Shown: positions 7,452 to 16,579, counted from the first letter of the stretch. The stretch is 64,000 bases of DNA from Sulfuritalea sp. (GCA_016716965.1 JADJUP010000056.1:62001-126000), one strand, 5' to 3'. Made by a program: numbers and translations. The notes: generated by a model not told the origin, from the letters alone.

Positions 7452-8885
7452 TTACTTGGCGGGAGCGGGTGCGGCGGGCTTGGGCGCTGCAGGCGCCGGT
7501 GCGGCAGCCGGAGCAGCCGCTGGCGCTGCCGCAGGAGCGGCGGGAGCCGCCGCGGGTGCCGCAGACACCGGCGCAGGCGCGGACGGGGCGGCACCAGGCG
7601 CGCCAGGAGCGGCAGGAGCCGCACCAGGCGCCGCGGCAGCGTCCGGAGCTGCCGCCGGCGGGGCCGGCGGAGCGGACAGCGCCGCGTACTCGTCGAGCGT
7701 CATCGACTTGCCGCCCTTGATGATCGCCAGCGGCGTGATCTTGCCGTCCTTCAGCGTGAAGATGGTCATCTCGGCGTCCTTGCGGTCGCCCTTCTCGTCG
7801 AACTTGATGTTGCCGCTGGCGCCGTTGTAGTCGCTCGCCGCAAGCGCCGGCAGGTACTTGGCGGGATCGGGGGAGTCGGCCTTCTTCATGGCCGCGATCA
7901 GCAGGTTGGCCGCGTCATAGGTGAAGGGCGAATAGAGGATCGGCTCGACGTTGAACTTGGCCTTGTAGGCGTCGAGGAACTTCTTGCCTGCGGCCTGGAC
8001 CGGGATGCCGGCTTGCGAGCAGATCAGGCCTTCGGCCGCCGTGCCGGCCAGTTCGGCCATCTTGTCGGTACAGGCGCCGTCACCGAAGGAGAATACCGCC
8101 GTCATCTTCAGTTCGCGCGCCTGCTTCAAGAGCGGGCCGGCGGTGGCGTCCATGCCGCCGTAGAACACCGCATCGGGGCGCTTGCCCTTGATCTTGGTCA
8201 GTACGGCCTTCCAGTCGACCGACTTGTCGGTGCCCTTTTCGCGCGGCAGGACCTTGATGCCGGCCGCTTTGAGGGTCTTCTCGACTTCGTTGGCGAGGCC
8301 TTCGCCGTAGGCGGTGGCATCGTCGATCACGGCAACCGTCTTGAGCTTGTTGGCGCCGGCAAGGTAGTTGGCGACGGCCGGGCCCTGCTGATCGTCGCGG
8401 CCGACGACGCGGAACACGCCCTTGAAGCCCTGCTCGGTCAGCGCCGGATTGGTGGCGGAACCGGAAATCATCGGCAGGTTGGCCCCGTTGTAAATGGCGG
8501 AGGCGGGAATGGTGGTGCCGGAATTCAAGTGGCCGACCACGCCGGCGACCTTGGCGTCGACCAGCTTCTGCGCCACGGTGTTGCCGACCTTCGGATCGGC
8601 CTGGTCATCCTCGGAAACCAGTTCGAACTTGACGTCACGGCCGCCGAGCTTGATCTTCGCCGCATTGGCTTCGTCGATCGCGAGGCGCGCGCCGTTTTCG
8701 TTGTCCTTGCCCAAGTGCGCGATGCCGCCGGTGAGCGGGGCGACGCTGCCGATCTTGACCGACAGGGGCGGCGGCGGGGGGGGCGGTGCCGCCGGAGGAG
8801 GAGGGGGCGGCTCTTCCTTGCCGCAGCCGATCAGGGCGAGCGCGGCGATTACGGATAGCGAGAGGACTTTGGCGGGAACATTCAT
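7452..8885 (-). CDS. Liv-type periplasmic substrate-binding lipoprotein with Ala/Pro-rich tails
   Basis: Substrate-binding component of the adjacent importer, 477 residues. The ATG at 8885 starts a lipoprotein signal ending in the lipobox ALIGC (Cys about 22). A proline-rich linker (two six- to seven-proline runs) precedes the type-I periplasmic fold, which begins KIGSVAPLTGGIAHLG. The fold ends near residue 400 and is followed by about 75 residues made almost wholly of Ala, Pro and Gly. Such low-complexity tails are not part of the LivJ/LivK family and may be a periplasmic spacer or surface tether. The ligand is unknown; gentisate-pathway substrates are plausible from context. Confidence 0.9.
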   Translation of the reverse strand: MNVPAKVLSLSVIAALALIGCGKEEPPPPPPAAPPPPPPPLSVKIGSVAPLTGGIAHLGKDNENGARLAIDEANAAKIKLGGRDVKFELVSEDDQADPKVGNTVAQKLVDAKVAGVVGHLNSGTTIPASAIYNGANLPMISGSATNPALTEQGFKGVFRVVGRDDQQGPAVANYLAGANKLKTVAVIDDATAYGEGLANEVEKTLKAAGIKVLPREKGTDKSVDWKAVLTKIKGKRPDAVFYGGMDATAGPLLKQARELKMTAVFSFGDGACTDKMAELAGTAAEGLICSQAGIPVQAAGKKFLDAYKAKFNVEPILYSPFTYDAANLLIAAMKKADSPDPAKYLPALAASDYNGASGNIKFDEKGDRKDAEMTIFTLKDGKITPLAIIKGGKSMTLDEYAALSAPPAPPAAAPDAAAAPGAAPAAPGAPGAAPSAPAPVSAAPAAAPAAPAAAPAAAPAAAPAPAAPKPAAPAPAK

Positions 8886-9002
8886 GGCGACACTCCGTTG
8901 AATTCGGTGATGGGGGATGCAAGGGGCGAATGATATGTCAGGCGGACGGATTCTTGCCATCCGCAAACGACTTGTCAATGTACCTGGACTGTGGCGCGCG
9001 GA

Positions 9003-9041
9003 CAAAGAAAAGGCCGGCGCCGCCACTGGCGGAACCGGCCT
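9003..9041 (-). terminator. Intrinsic terminator downstream of the cytochrome c gene
   Basis: On the minus strand GGCCGG pairs with CCGGCC around an inner CCGCCA/TGGCGG stem, followed by TTTTCTTTG. It is a canonical terminator 20 bp past the cytochrome stop codon. Confidence 0.85.
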
Positions 9042-9062
9042 GTTGCGAACCTGCGTCTGGAA

Positions 9063-9371
9063 TTACTTGGCGCCGCCAAGAATCCACTTGATCAGCGTCT
9101 TCAGGTCCTCATCCTTGACGGCCGCGTTCGGCGGCATCGGAATCTGGCCCCAGACGCCCTTGCCACCCTTGCGGACCTTGTCCATCAACATCGCTTCGTC
9201 GCCGGCCTTGTATTTTTTCGCGACTTCCTGGTAAGCGGGGCCGACCACTTTCTTGTCGGTTGCATGGCATGCCATGCAACCACTCTTGGTGGCGAGTTCC
9301 TTGTTGGCAAAGGCCGGGGCTGAGACCATCAGGCCGGCGGCAACCAGTGTCGAGAGCAATGCAGATTTCAT
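9063..9371 (-). CDS. Small monoheme class I cytochrome c (c551/c552-like)
   Basis: A 102-residue exported cytochrome. From the ATG at 9371 there is a signal peptide (MKSALLSTLVAAGLMVSAPA FA, cleaved near residue 22). A single heme motif CMACH lies about 13 residues into the mature protein, with KKVVGPAYQEVAKKY after it and a MPPN segment near the C-terminus giving the axial Met. It probably carries electrons in the periplasm between respiratory complexes. It is monocistronic with its own terminator. The heme-motif codons form a perfect 24-bp palindrome. Confidence 0.9.
   Translation of the reverse strand: MKSALLSTLVAAGLMVSAPAFANKELATKSGCMACHATDKKVVGPAYQEVAKKYKAGDEAMLMDKVRKGGKGVWGQIPMPPNAAVKDEDLKTLIKWILGGAK
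9258..9281. repeat. Perfect 24-bp palindrome inside the cytochrome c gene
   Basis: The two 12-base halves (GGTTGCATGGCA and its complement) overlap the codons of GCMACHAT, so the heme-binding codons are self-complementary in DNA and mRNA. Confidence 0.8.
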
Positions 9372-9541
9372 GTTCGGTTCCTTGTCAAATGTGAAAAGTC
9401 GTAGTGTGCCGGACAAAAACGTGATGCTGAATAAGTGAAGCGGTGCTGGCTGGTGCCGACAGTATCGGCGGTGAATGCAGCGGTCGAAGCTGAAGCGCAG
9501 CGCAGGCTAACCGGCCGCGCGCAGGCTGAAAATGTTCCAGA

Positions 9542-11530
9542 TCAATTTGTCAGTTCGTTCAGGTCCGCGATCGGTGCCGAGCAAGTAACGCCGCGACAGA
9601 CCCAGGCGTTGACACGATCGCTCTCCGTTTTGGCGAGGACTGCGGGCAACTCGCACGTTCCATTGGGCAGCGCCAGCACCATGCGTCCGGGCGCCGCGCC
9701 CAGAGCCCGTTGCCAGGCGCGAACATCATCCGGCGGTCCGCGCAGGATGATGGTTTCGGGTGGCAGCAGCGATTCTTCGAGCACCCGCAGCAGGCTGCCA
9801 AAACCATTCGGTGAGTGATGGATCTGCGGCCAGAAAAGGCGCAAGGTCCGCTGCGCGGCATCGAGGTAGCGGGTTTCGCCGAGCAGATGTCCAAGGCGCT
9901 GCAGGGCGAACGCGGCAACGCCGTTGCCCGAAGGCGTGGCGTTGTCGTGGCCGGTCTTCGCGCGATGGAGCAGGGCTTCATGGTCGTGGGCGGTGAAGAA
10001 GAACCCCCCGGCATCAGGGTCTTCGAAACGCACCAGCAAGGTGTCGGCGAGTTCGATGGCGAAGGCCAGGTCCTCGCCCTTGTACTCGGCCTGCATAAGT
10101 TCGAGCAGGGCCGAGAGCAGGAAGGCGTGATCGTCGAGGTAGGCGTCAAGGTGGGCGCGGCCGTCGCGAGCCGTCGCCAGCAGGCGGCCGTCGCGCCACA
10201 GGGTGGTGCGGACGAATTGCATCGCGCGGCGCGCCGAGGCCAGCCAGTCGTCGCGCTCGAATACTCGCGCGGCATGGGCCATGCCTTCGATCATCAATGC
10301 GTTCCAGCTGGTCAGTATCTTGTCGTCGCGGCCGGGGCGGACTCGTTGCTCGCGCGCCGCGAACAGCTTTTGTCGTGCCGATTCGAGCAGGGCCTGCTCG
10401 CCGGGTTGCAGGTCGCCGGCGATCTTCGCGTGCCAATGGCGGTTCTCGAAATTCGGCGGGCCGTCGAAGCCCCAGCGCCGTGCCGCCAGCGCCGACTCTT
10501 GCGGCGTCAGGATGTGCGCCAGTTCGGCGCGGTCCCACACGTAGTACTTGCCTTCCTCGCCTTCGGAATCGGCGTCGAGCGAGGAGCAGTAGCCGCCGTC
10601 GGCGGTCTGCATTTCACGCATCACCCAGCCTGCGGTTTCGTCCGCGACGCGGGCGTAGAGCGGGTCGCCGCCGCGCATCCAGGCATCTGCGCACAGTCCC
10701 AGCAGCGGACCGTTGTCGTAGAGCATCTTTTCGAAGTGCGGAATTTCCCAGCGCTCGTCGACGCTGTAACGGCAGAAGCCGCCGCCAATCTGGTCGTAGA
10801 TGCCGCCTTCGCTCATGCGTGCCAGCGTGGTCAGCGCCATGCGCTGGAGGTCGGCATCGGCGCCGCGCAACAGGAAGGCCAGGTCGGTCGGATGGGGAAA
10901 TTTCGGTGCGCCGCCAAATCCGCCGTGGCGGCTGTCGAATGCCCGCGCCAGGGATGCCCCGGCGGCGGCCAGCGGCGCGGCATCGAAGCGGACCTCGCCG
11001 GGTGCCGGTTCGGGTTCGGTAGCACCAAGTGCGTCGCGCAGTTCCCCGGCCTGCGCTGTGATGTCTTCGCGGCGATCGATGTATGCGGCAGCGACGCGTT
11101 CGCACAGGTCGGCGAAGCCGGGCAGGCCGTAGCGCGGCTCCCTGGGGAAATAGGTGCCACCGAAGAAGGGGGTGCCATCAGGTGCGAGGAACATGGTCAG
11201 CGGCCAGCCGCCGTTGCGCTGCGTCAGCAGGTGGTGGGCGCTCTGGTAGATCTGGTCGAGGTCGGGGCGCTCCTCGCGGTCGACCTTGATGTTCACGAAG
11301 AGGCGATTCATCACCGCCGCGACGCCGGGGTCCTCGAAGGACTCGTGGGCCATCACATGGCACCAGTGGCAGGCCGAATAGCCTATGGAAAGCAGGATCG
11401 GCCGGTCATCGGCCTGCGCCGCCGAAAGCGACTGTTCGTCCCAGGGTTGCCAATGCACCGGGTTGTCGGCGTGCTGCAACAGATAGGGCGAAGTTTCGGC
11501 GGCAAGCCGGTTGCTGAGGGGGGATGCCAT
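9542..11530 (-). CDS. YyaL/DUF255-type protein (thioredoxin-like domain plus six-hairpin barrel)
   Basis: A full-length 662-residue member of the spermatogenesis-associated protein 20/YyaL family. The N-terminus has the family signature NRLAAETSPYLLQHADNPVHW and a thioredoxin-like fold with the redox motif SACHWCHVM near residue 55. The remainder is an (alpha/alpha)-barrel resembling glycoside hydrolases and epimerases. Biochemical function is not established for the family, so none is assigned. It contains one copy of the 24-bp dispersed repeat encoding ESALAARR near the middle. It is upstream of the monoheme cytochrome on the same strand, 170 bp away. Confidence 0.88.
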   Translation of the reverse strand: MASPLSNRLAAETSPYLLQHADNPVHWQPWDEQSLSAAQADDRPILLSIGYSACHWCHVMAHESFEDPGVAAVMNRLFVNIKVDREERPDLDQIYQSAHHLLTQRNGGWPLTMFLAPDGTPFFGGTYFPREPRYGLPGFADLCERVAAAYIDRREDITAQAGELRDALGATEPEPAPGEVRFDAAPLAAAGASLARAFDSRHGGFGGAPKFPHPTDLAFLLRGADADLQRMALTTLARMSEGGIYDQIGGGFCRYSVDERWEIPHFEKMLYDNGPLLGLCADAWMRGGDPLYARVADETAGWVMREMQTADGGYCSSLDADSEGEEGKYYVWDRAELAHILTPQESALAARRWGFDGPPNFENRHWHAKIAGDLQPGEQALLESARQKLFAAREQRVRPGRDDKILTSWNALMIEGMAHAARVFERDDWLASARRAMQFVRTTLWRDGRLLATARDGRAHLDAYLDDHAFLLSALLELMQAEYKGEDLAFAIELADTLLVRFEDPDAGGFFFTAHDHEALLHRAKTGHDNATPSGNGVAAFALQRLGHLLGETRYLDAAQRTLRLFWPQIHHSPNGFGSLLRVLEESLLPPETIILRGPPDDVRAWQRALGAAPGRMVLALPNGTCELPAVLAKTESDRVNAWVCRGVTCSAPIADLNELTN
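10477..10500 (+). repeat. 24-bp dispersed repeat, copy 2 (inside yyaL)
   Basis: GCCGTGCCGCC followed by AGCGCCGACTCTT, antisense to the yyaL-type gene. The 24-mer (25 bases counting the flanking C) is identical to the copy inside ilvD; both encode ESALAARR on their coding strands. Confidence 0.8.
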
Positions 11531-11604
11531 GGCGGACTCCTGTCGGACTCCTAATCATACTCGACAAAAATAGTCGGGTATGTCGGCCTGCGTTGCGCAG
11601 CGGC

Positions 11605-11997
11605 CTAGATTCCCATCTTCTCGAAGATCTTGTCGAGTTTTTCCTGCAGGGTCGCGGCCGTGAAAGGTTTGGCGATGCAACTCGTGGCTCCGGCGCGGAC
11701 CGCGGTGGCGATGCTTTCCTTCTTGGCGTCGGTGGTGATCATGAGGAAGGGCAGGGCTTTCAGCTCGGCGTCGTCGCGCATGGTCTGCAGCAGGGTCAGT
11801 CCGTCCATGTTGGGCATGTTCCAGTCGGAAACAACGAACTCGAAGTCCCCAGTGCGCAACTTGGTCAGCGCTGCGGCGCCGTCTTCTGCCTCTTCGACGT
11901 TGGTAAAGCCGAGTTCCTTCAACAGGTTGCGGACGATGCGGCGCATGGTGGAAAAGTCGTCGACCACGAGGAATTTGAGTGCGGTGCGGTCGGTCAT
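11605..11997 (-). CDS. cheY: Chemotaxis response regulator CheY
   Basis: Single-domain receiver of 130 residues from the ATG at 11997, the usual CheY length. The acidic pair is D13-D14, the phosphorylated Asp is about D58 (VVSDWNMPNMDG), the switch Thr is in MITTDAKKE and the conserved Lys is about K110 (IAKPF). The N-terminus LKFLVVDDFSTMRRIVRNLL is that of true flagellar CheY rather than a generic receiver. No che or flagellar genes adjoin it, so it is a detached copy that may act on the flagellar motor or another target. Confidence 0.88.
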   Translation of the reverse strand: MTDRTALKFLVVDDFSTMRRIVRNLLKELGFTNVEEAEDGAAALTKLRTGDFEFVVSDWNMPNMDGLTLLQTMRDDAELKALPFLMITTDAKKESIATAVRAGATSCIAKPFTAATLQEKLDKIFEKMGI

Positions 11998-12077
11998 GGA
12001 TTCGGTCGGCAGTGCCATAACCGGCACTATGCCTGACGCCATAGCGACCCAAAACCGGGAATACGGGAGGGAACTGC

Positions 12078-12512
12078 CTAGCTATCTCCGAGCAAACCCT
12101 GCCACCAGCGCTTGCGGTTTGCGGCGGCGGTGCGCGATGCAGGCAGCTCGTCGGGCGGCAGCCGGCTCATGATCCAGCCTGGCAGGGGCGGGTTCTTCGA
12201 CGAACCGCAGGAGGATCCGAGGTTGCTCGGATCGTATATCTTGATCAGGCGCGGGTTCTCCAGGTCGTCCGCATAGACGATGCCGCAGTAGGACTCATGG
12301 TGCTCGGCGCGCAGCAGCGCGTCGATGCGGGCAATGAAGTTGGTGACGGTGGCTGCATCGGCCGCTTCGGCCGGAACCGCGCTGTCCACGTCAGGCGCAA
12401 AAAGATACCAGCCGGCTCCCGGGTCGATGCGCTGCCAGAAACCGCTGAGCTGGTCCCAGGAGAGCACCGACCAGAGGCGGCCGGTATAAAGGCTGGCGAA
12501 CTCGCCTTTCAC
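12078..12512 (-). CDS. Conserved hypothetical protein (144 residues)
   Basis: I do not recognise a named family. The protein is soluble and tryptophan-rich (WSVLSWDQLSGFWQRI, GWYLFAPD), has no signal peptide or membrane segment and ends in a basic RKRWWQGLLGDS tail. It begins 6 bp after the rhodanese gene stop, so it is probably the distal gene of the octaheme/sulfur operon. The IVYADDLENPRLIKIYDP segment suggests a small alpha/beta fold. Codon usage resembles its neighbours. Confidence 0.7.
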   Translation of the reverse strand: MKGEFASLYTGRLWSVLSWDQLSGFWQRIDPGAGWYLFAPDVDSAVPAEAADAATVTNFIARIDALLRAEHHESYCGIVYADDLENPRLIKIYDPSNLGSSCGSSKNPPLPGWIMSRLPPDELPASRTAAANRKRWWQGLLGDS

Positions 12513-12518
12513 GCCAGA

Positions 12519-13676
12519 TTACTTCTTCGCCACCATCATGTAGCTGCCGTCGGCGTTGAACTTGGTGTCGGCGTCGAGGAAGTACACCTGCGCCTTGCCA
12601 CCCAGTGTCTTGACCGTGTCATAGGCCTCGCCGGAGCGCGCGCCCGTGCCGCAGACGAAGACCACCGGCTTGTCGGTTGGCAGCGTGTCGAGCTTCTTCT
12701 CCAGTTCGTTCATCGGAATGTTGGTCGAGCCCTTGATGGTGCCGGCCGCGACTTCCTTCGGGTCACGCACATCGACCAGGAGGATGGAGCCGGGGTTGGT
12801 CTTCCACACCTGTTCGAAGGAGGCCACGGTGACGCTGCCCTTTTCCTTGCCGGGGACCAGCGCCGCCACGGGTGCCGCCGCGGGCGTTCCGCCAGCCGCT
12901 GCTGTCGCGGGCGCTGCCGCGCCGCCGTTCAGTTTCTCCCATTCCGGGTAGCCCGGCGGATAGGTCAGGACGTTGGTGTAGCCGAGCTTGCGCGCCTTTT
13001 CCGCCGATTTGTCGGACAGGGTGCACTCGAGGCCGCCACAGTAGTAGATCAGTGGCGTCGCCTTGTCGGCTGGCAGCTCGGCGATCTTCTTGTCGAACTC
13101 GGTGTCGGAGATATTGATAGCGGTCGGGATCATGCCCTTGCCGGCGACGCGCGCCGGGCGTGCGTCGACCAGCGCGTAGCCGGCCTTGTCGTCGATCAGC
13201 TGTTTGATGTGGGCCGCCGAAACCGATACCTGCCCGCCCTTGGCCTTCCAGTCCGGCATGCCGGCGGGATAGACCTTGACGTTGCCATAGCCGAGCTTCT
13301 CGGCCTTGAAGGCCGAGTTGTGGCTGAGCATGCACTCGAGGCCACCGCAGTAGAACAGCAGCAGGGTGGACTTGTCCTCCGGCAACTTGCCGACAAGCTT
13401 GTCGAACTGGCTGTCGGGGATGTTGACGGCGCCGGGGATGTGGCCCGGGTCATACTGGCGCTTGGCGGGGCGCGAGTCGATGATCATCACGCCCTTCTTC
13501 GGCGGAATGTCGACGTTCTGGCGCATGAAGTCGAAGTCGACCAGCGCCTTGTTGTACCAGCCGTCCTTGGGCTGGATGACGGCCGAATCGGCGGCCAGTA
13601 CCTGTGTCGGATAGACCAGCGGCGCGGCCAGCGCCGCGATGATGGCCGTCAGCAGGGTGAGTTTTCTCGCTCTCAT
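12519..13676 (-). CDS. Periplasmic triple-rhodanese-domain protein
   Basis: An exported 385-residue protein with a signal peptide (about residues 1-29) and three rhodanese domains. Candidate active Cys residues are in FYCGGLECML (about C110), YYCGGLECTL (about C213) and VCGTGARSG (about C342). The first two are close duplicates, the third is divergent, and an Ala/Pro-rich linker (about 253-275) separates them. Rhodaneses move sulfane sulfur, for example from thiosulfate to an acceptor. With three YeeE-type transporters and an octaheme cytochrome upstream, it probably handles periplasmic sulfane sulfur. It is cotranscribed with the permease gene 12 bp upstream. Confidence 0.88.
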   Translation of the reverse strand: MRARKLTLLTAIIAALAAPLVYPTQVLAADSAVIQPKDGWYNKALVDFDFMRQNVDIPPKKGVMIIDSRPAKRQYDPGHIPGAVNIPDSQFDKLVGKLPEDKSTLLLFYCGGLECMLSHNSAFKAEKLGYGNVKVYPAGMPDWKAKGGQVSVSAAHIKQLIDDKAGYALVDARPARVAGKGMIPTAINISDTEFDKKIAELPADKATPLIYYCGGLECTLSDKSAEKARKLGYTNVLTYPPGYPEWEKLNGGAAAPATAAAGGTPAAAPVAALVPGKEKGSVTVASFEQVWKTNPGSILLVDVRDPKEVAAGTIKGSTNIPMNELEKKLDTLPTDKPVVFVCGTGARSGEAYDTVKTLGGKAQVYFLDADTKFNADGSYMMVAKK

Positions 13677-13688
13677 GATGATCTCCTT

Positions 13689-14930
13689 TTAGAGAAGGGT
13701 GAACTTTTCGGTCGATTCGTTGTAACGCACCAGGGCATACCAGAGCAGCAGCAGCACGCCAGCGACGGCGAGGCTGATGCCCCAGCTGCCCCACATCTCG
13801 GGCAGGTAGGCCTGGAATCCGACCCGGGTGACTTCCCAGGTCTCGACATTCGTTTCGTCGATCGAAGTCAGGCCCAGCTTCTTGAAGATCGCGCTGGCGG
13901 TGGAACCCATCCAGGCGAAGAAGAACATGGTGACCCACAGCTTGAGGTGGCCTTCGCCCATGCGCCACAGGGAACCCGAGGCGCAACCGCCGGCGAAGAC
14001 CATGCCGATGCCGAAGATCAGGCCTCCCACCAGAGAACCGATCCAGAAGGTGGCCGGGATCGCCAGATAAGGGTCTATGACCTTTTTCTGGAACAGCAGT
14101 GCCGCGATCGGGATGCCGATGGCCAGGGCGAAGATGACGGCCTTGGTCATGTCGCCCTCGGCGGTCATGAACGGTTCGCGGAAGGCGCGCGCGAAGCACA
14201 GGCGCGAGCGGTGCATGATGAAGCCGATGGCGAAGCCGGCGACGACGATGACCGCGCGCGCGGCGATCTTCTCGTCGGCCGATCCGTACCACTGCGTGGC
14301 CCACAGCAACACGCCAAGGATGACGGCGAGCCCCAGCCAGGGATAGTTGTTGCGGACGCCCTCGGGAACATCGAGCGCAGGGGGTGCCTGCATGCCCCAC
14401 TCGATGTTGTCCAGGGTCCACAACAGAAGCTTGAGGCCGATCGCCGCGCCGGCCAGCAATCCCAGCCACATCGCCCAGCCGGCAGGCGAGGAATGCAGCA
14501 CCGGGTTGAAGAAGCCGCCGGTGGTGCAGCCGCCGGCGAGCGCAGCGCCTATCCCTAGCATGCTGCCGCCAAGGGCGGCCCAGAGGTATTCGAGCGGCGG
14601 CGGCCGGTTCGGGCTGAACTGCCGCGAGAGCAGCGCAGCAGCGAAGGCGCCGAGCAGCAGCATCAGGTTCATAAGCGACATGCGGTGCATCAGGAAGCCG
14701 TCGAGTTCCTGCGGCACGCCGAGCAGCGGGCCGAGTCCGATCAGGTTGTTGAACCAGTCGCCCCAGAACTTGACGCCGCCGAAGACACCCCAGACCAGGC
14801 CGTTGAGCATCAGGCCGATGATCACCAGCACCAGCAGGGCGGCCCCGATGTAAGGCGACCACGCCTCGACGAAGACCGCTTCGTAGTCCGCCCTGAAGCC
14901 GGCGCGCCAGCCAGATCCGCTCTCGCTCAT
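13689..14930 (-). CDS. YeeE/YedE-family (DUF395) permease, double-length
   Basis: Polytopic membrane protein of 413 residues from the ATG at 14930. It carries two halves of the YeeE/YedE fold, each with the conserved Gly/Cys motif: LAGGCTTGGFFNPVLH and FAGGCASGSLWRMGEG. YeeE proteins import thiosulfate through such Cys-containing pores, so transport of thiosulfate or another sulfur species is the likely role. Its ATG overlaps the stop of the next upstream yeeE gene (ATGA). Three consecutive yeeE-like genes is an unusually high number. Confidence 0.88.
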   Translation of the reverse strand: MSESGSGWRAGFRADYEAVFVEAWSPYIGAALLVLVIIGLMLNGLVWGVFGGVKFWGDWFNNLIGLGPLLGVPQELDGFLMHRMSLMNLMLLLGAFAAALLSRQFSPNRPPPLEYLWAALGGSMLGIGAALAGGCTTGGFFNPVLHSSPAGWAMWLGLLAGAAIGLKLLLWTLDNIEWGMQAPPALDVPEGVRNNYPWLGLAVILGVLLWATQWYGSADEKIAARAVIVVAGFAIGFIMHRSRLCFARAFREPFMTAEGDMTKAVIFALAIGIPIAALLFQKKVIDPYLAIPATFWIGSLVGGLIFGIGMVFAGGCASGSLWRMGEGHLKLWVTMFFFAWMGSTASAIFKKLGLTSIDETNVETWEVTRVGFQAYLPEMWGSWGISLAVAGVLLLLWYALVRYNESTEKFTLL

Positions 14931-15538
14931 GACAGCGGGCAGGCCCCTTCGACCGCCTCCTGGGCAGTCACCGGACCGCCCTTGCGGCGCTCGAACCAGG
15001 AGCCAAGGTAAAAGACGGCGATCAGTGCCGCCACCAGGATGCCTATCATCACCGGGTCGGATATTTCGTAGGCGTCGGCGAAGGTGTCGCCTTCGGCGAT
15101 CAGACCGCCCGCCTTGAGCGACTTCAGCGTTGCGCCGTAGAGGCCGGAGAAGGCCGCGGTGCCGGCGACGACGCCGACGATGAAGACGATGGCGTCGATG
15201 CGGCCGGAGAAGACTCCGGCAACCGAGGTGCCGGGACAATAGCCACCGATCGCGAAGCCGGCGCCGACCAGCGCGCCGCCAAATGCGGCGCCGACAAGGG
15301 CGGCCTGCGGTACGGCGATCGAATCGGGGCGCAGGAAGCCAAGGAAGCGCAGGGCATAGAGTCCGACGGCCGCGACCACGATGGCCGTGAACATCACCTT
15401 GAACACCGCCCAGTCGCGCAGCCTGAACTGGGCACTCAGTTTCACCGGGCTGCCGAAGCCGGCGTTCTCCAGCACGTAGCCGAAGAGGACGCCGCAGAGC
15501 AGGCCGGAGATCATTCCATTGTCGTTGAGCGGAAACAT
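14927..15538 (-). CDS. YeeE/YedE-family (DUF395) permease, half-length (a)
   Basis: A 203-residue membrane protein with one DUF395 unit: GYVLENAGFGSP near the start and the pore motif FAIGGYCPGTSVAG. I prefer the ATG at 15538, 8 bases after an AGGGGGG ribosome-binding site; a GTG at 15544 is the alternative and would overlap the upstream stop. It probably pairs with the next half-length protein to form a two-domain transporter. Confidence 0.87.
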   Translation of the reverse strand: MFPLNDNGMISGLLCGVLFGYVLENAGFGSPVKLSAQFRLRDWAVFKVMFTAIVVAAVGLYALRFLGFLRPDSIAVPQAALVGAAFGGALVGAGFAIGGYCPGTSVAGVFSGRIDAIVFIVGVVAGTAAFSGLYGATLKSLKAGGLIAEGDTFADAYEISDPVMIGILVAALIAVFYLGSWFERRKGGPVTAQEAVEGACPLS

Positions 15539-15540
15539 GA

Positions 15541-16062
15541 TCACACCCCCCTGACCAGGCGACTGACGATCATCCCGGTGACAAAAAACAAGGCGAGGAA
15601 GACGAAGGCGGAGACACCGAGCGCGGCAGCGCCGGAGAGGCCGATGCCGCTGGTGCAGCCGCCGGCGATGCGCGCGCCGAAGCCGGCGAGGAAGCCGCCT
15701 GCCAGCGCCTTGACGACGCGCGAGGCGCTACCGACGCTGCGTTCGCCGTCGAGCTGGATGCGGAAGCGTCCGGCCGTGAAGGCCGCAAACAGCGCGCCGA
15801 TGGCGACGCCGACGATTTCCCAGGACATCCAGGAACCGAGTGGGTTGCCGTCGGCGACTTGCGGTCCGAGGTAGCCGTGGGCCTTGGTGGCGTCGGGCGC
15901 GACCTGCAGGCCGATGCCGGCAACGAGGTCATTGGCAGCGCCGCTGGCGCCCAGGCCATGGCCGGACAGGAGGAAGGTGAGGAGGAGAACGAGGCCGAGC
16001 ACGACTCCCGCGGCTAGCGGCGGCCAGAAGGGCTTGACCCCGGGTTTGGTTGTGGCGTTCAT
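15541..16062 (-). CDS. YeeE/YedE-family (DUF395) permease, half-length (b)
   Basis: A 173-residue membrane protein, starting MNATTKPGVKPFWPPLAAGV at the ATG at 16062. It has one DUF395 unit whose motif is GARIAGGCTSGIGLSG. The large loop (about residues 45-75) is probably periplasmic. It lies just after a cytochrome c gene and overlaps or abuts the next permease gene, so the two half-length proteins are likely made together. Confidence 0.87.
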   Translation of the reverse strand: MNATTKPGVKPFWPPLAAGVVLGLVLLLTFLLSGHGLGASGAANDLVAGIGLQVAPDATKAHGYLGPQVADGNPLGSWMSWEIVGVAIGALFAAFTAGRFRIQLDGERSVGSASRVVKALAGGFLAGFGARIAGGCTSGIGLSGAAALGVSAFVFLALFFVTGMIVSRLVRGV

Positions 16063-16158
16063 GGTTTCCCCTTGCTGGTTAGGGATGGGAGGCGCACGTC
16101 CTGACGCGCGCGGAGACATCGCCGTGGCGGCGACATCCCGCGTGCATTCAGGCCGGTA

Positions 16159-16545
16159 TCAACTGCAGGTGGCGGGAGAGTCGCCGTCCTTGGCGCCCTT
16201 GATCAGGAAGGCCTTGATATCGGCCGCCAGTTCGGCGTCCGGCGTGTCGGCAAACTTTTCGGCTGCCTTGTTGCCCGACTTGATCTTGGCACGATACGCC
16301 TTGCTGACATACCCCGAAACGGTATCCTTGCCCTTGGCATGCTTGTCCGCTTGCAGGTATGCGGTCCACTCTGCCTTGGTCTTGGTGCTAGGGTTGATCG
16401 AGCCGACTGGCGAGGCGGCGTGGCAGGAGGTGCAGACGCTACGGTAGTAGATGCGGCCGCGCTTCCAGTCGGCATCGTAGGCGGATGCCGTGCCAGCGAT
16501 GACCGTGAGGATGGCGCCGGCGGCGAGGATCTTGGCGAGTTTCAT
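16159..16545 (-). CDS. Periplasmic monoheme cytochrome c
   Basis: A 128-residue exported protein: signal peptide to about residue 22 (TASA-YDAD), then YYRSVCTSCHAAS with the single heme motif near residue 38. There is a Lys-rich middle and a possible axial Met is not obvious, so the ligation may be His/His or His/other. It lies between the cytochrome b and permease genes and probably links the membrane cytochrome to the octaheme enzyme or a sulfur acceptor. Confidence 0.87.
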   Translation of the reverse strand: MKLAKILAAGAILTVIAGTASAYDADWKRGRIYYRSVCTSCHAASPVGSINPSTKTKAEWTAYLQADKHAKGKDTVSGYVSKAYRAKIKSGNKAAEKFADTPDAELAADIKAFLIKGAKDGDSPATCS

Positions 16546-16579
16546 GGTTATCTCCTTTTAGTAGTAGTGGTAGTGCAGG

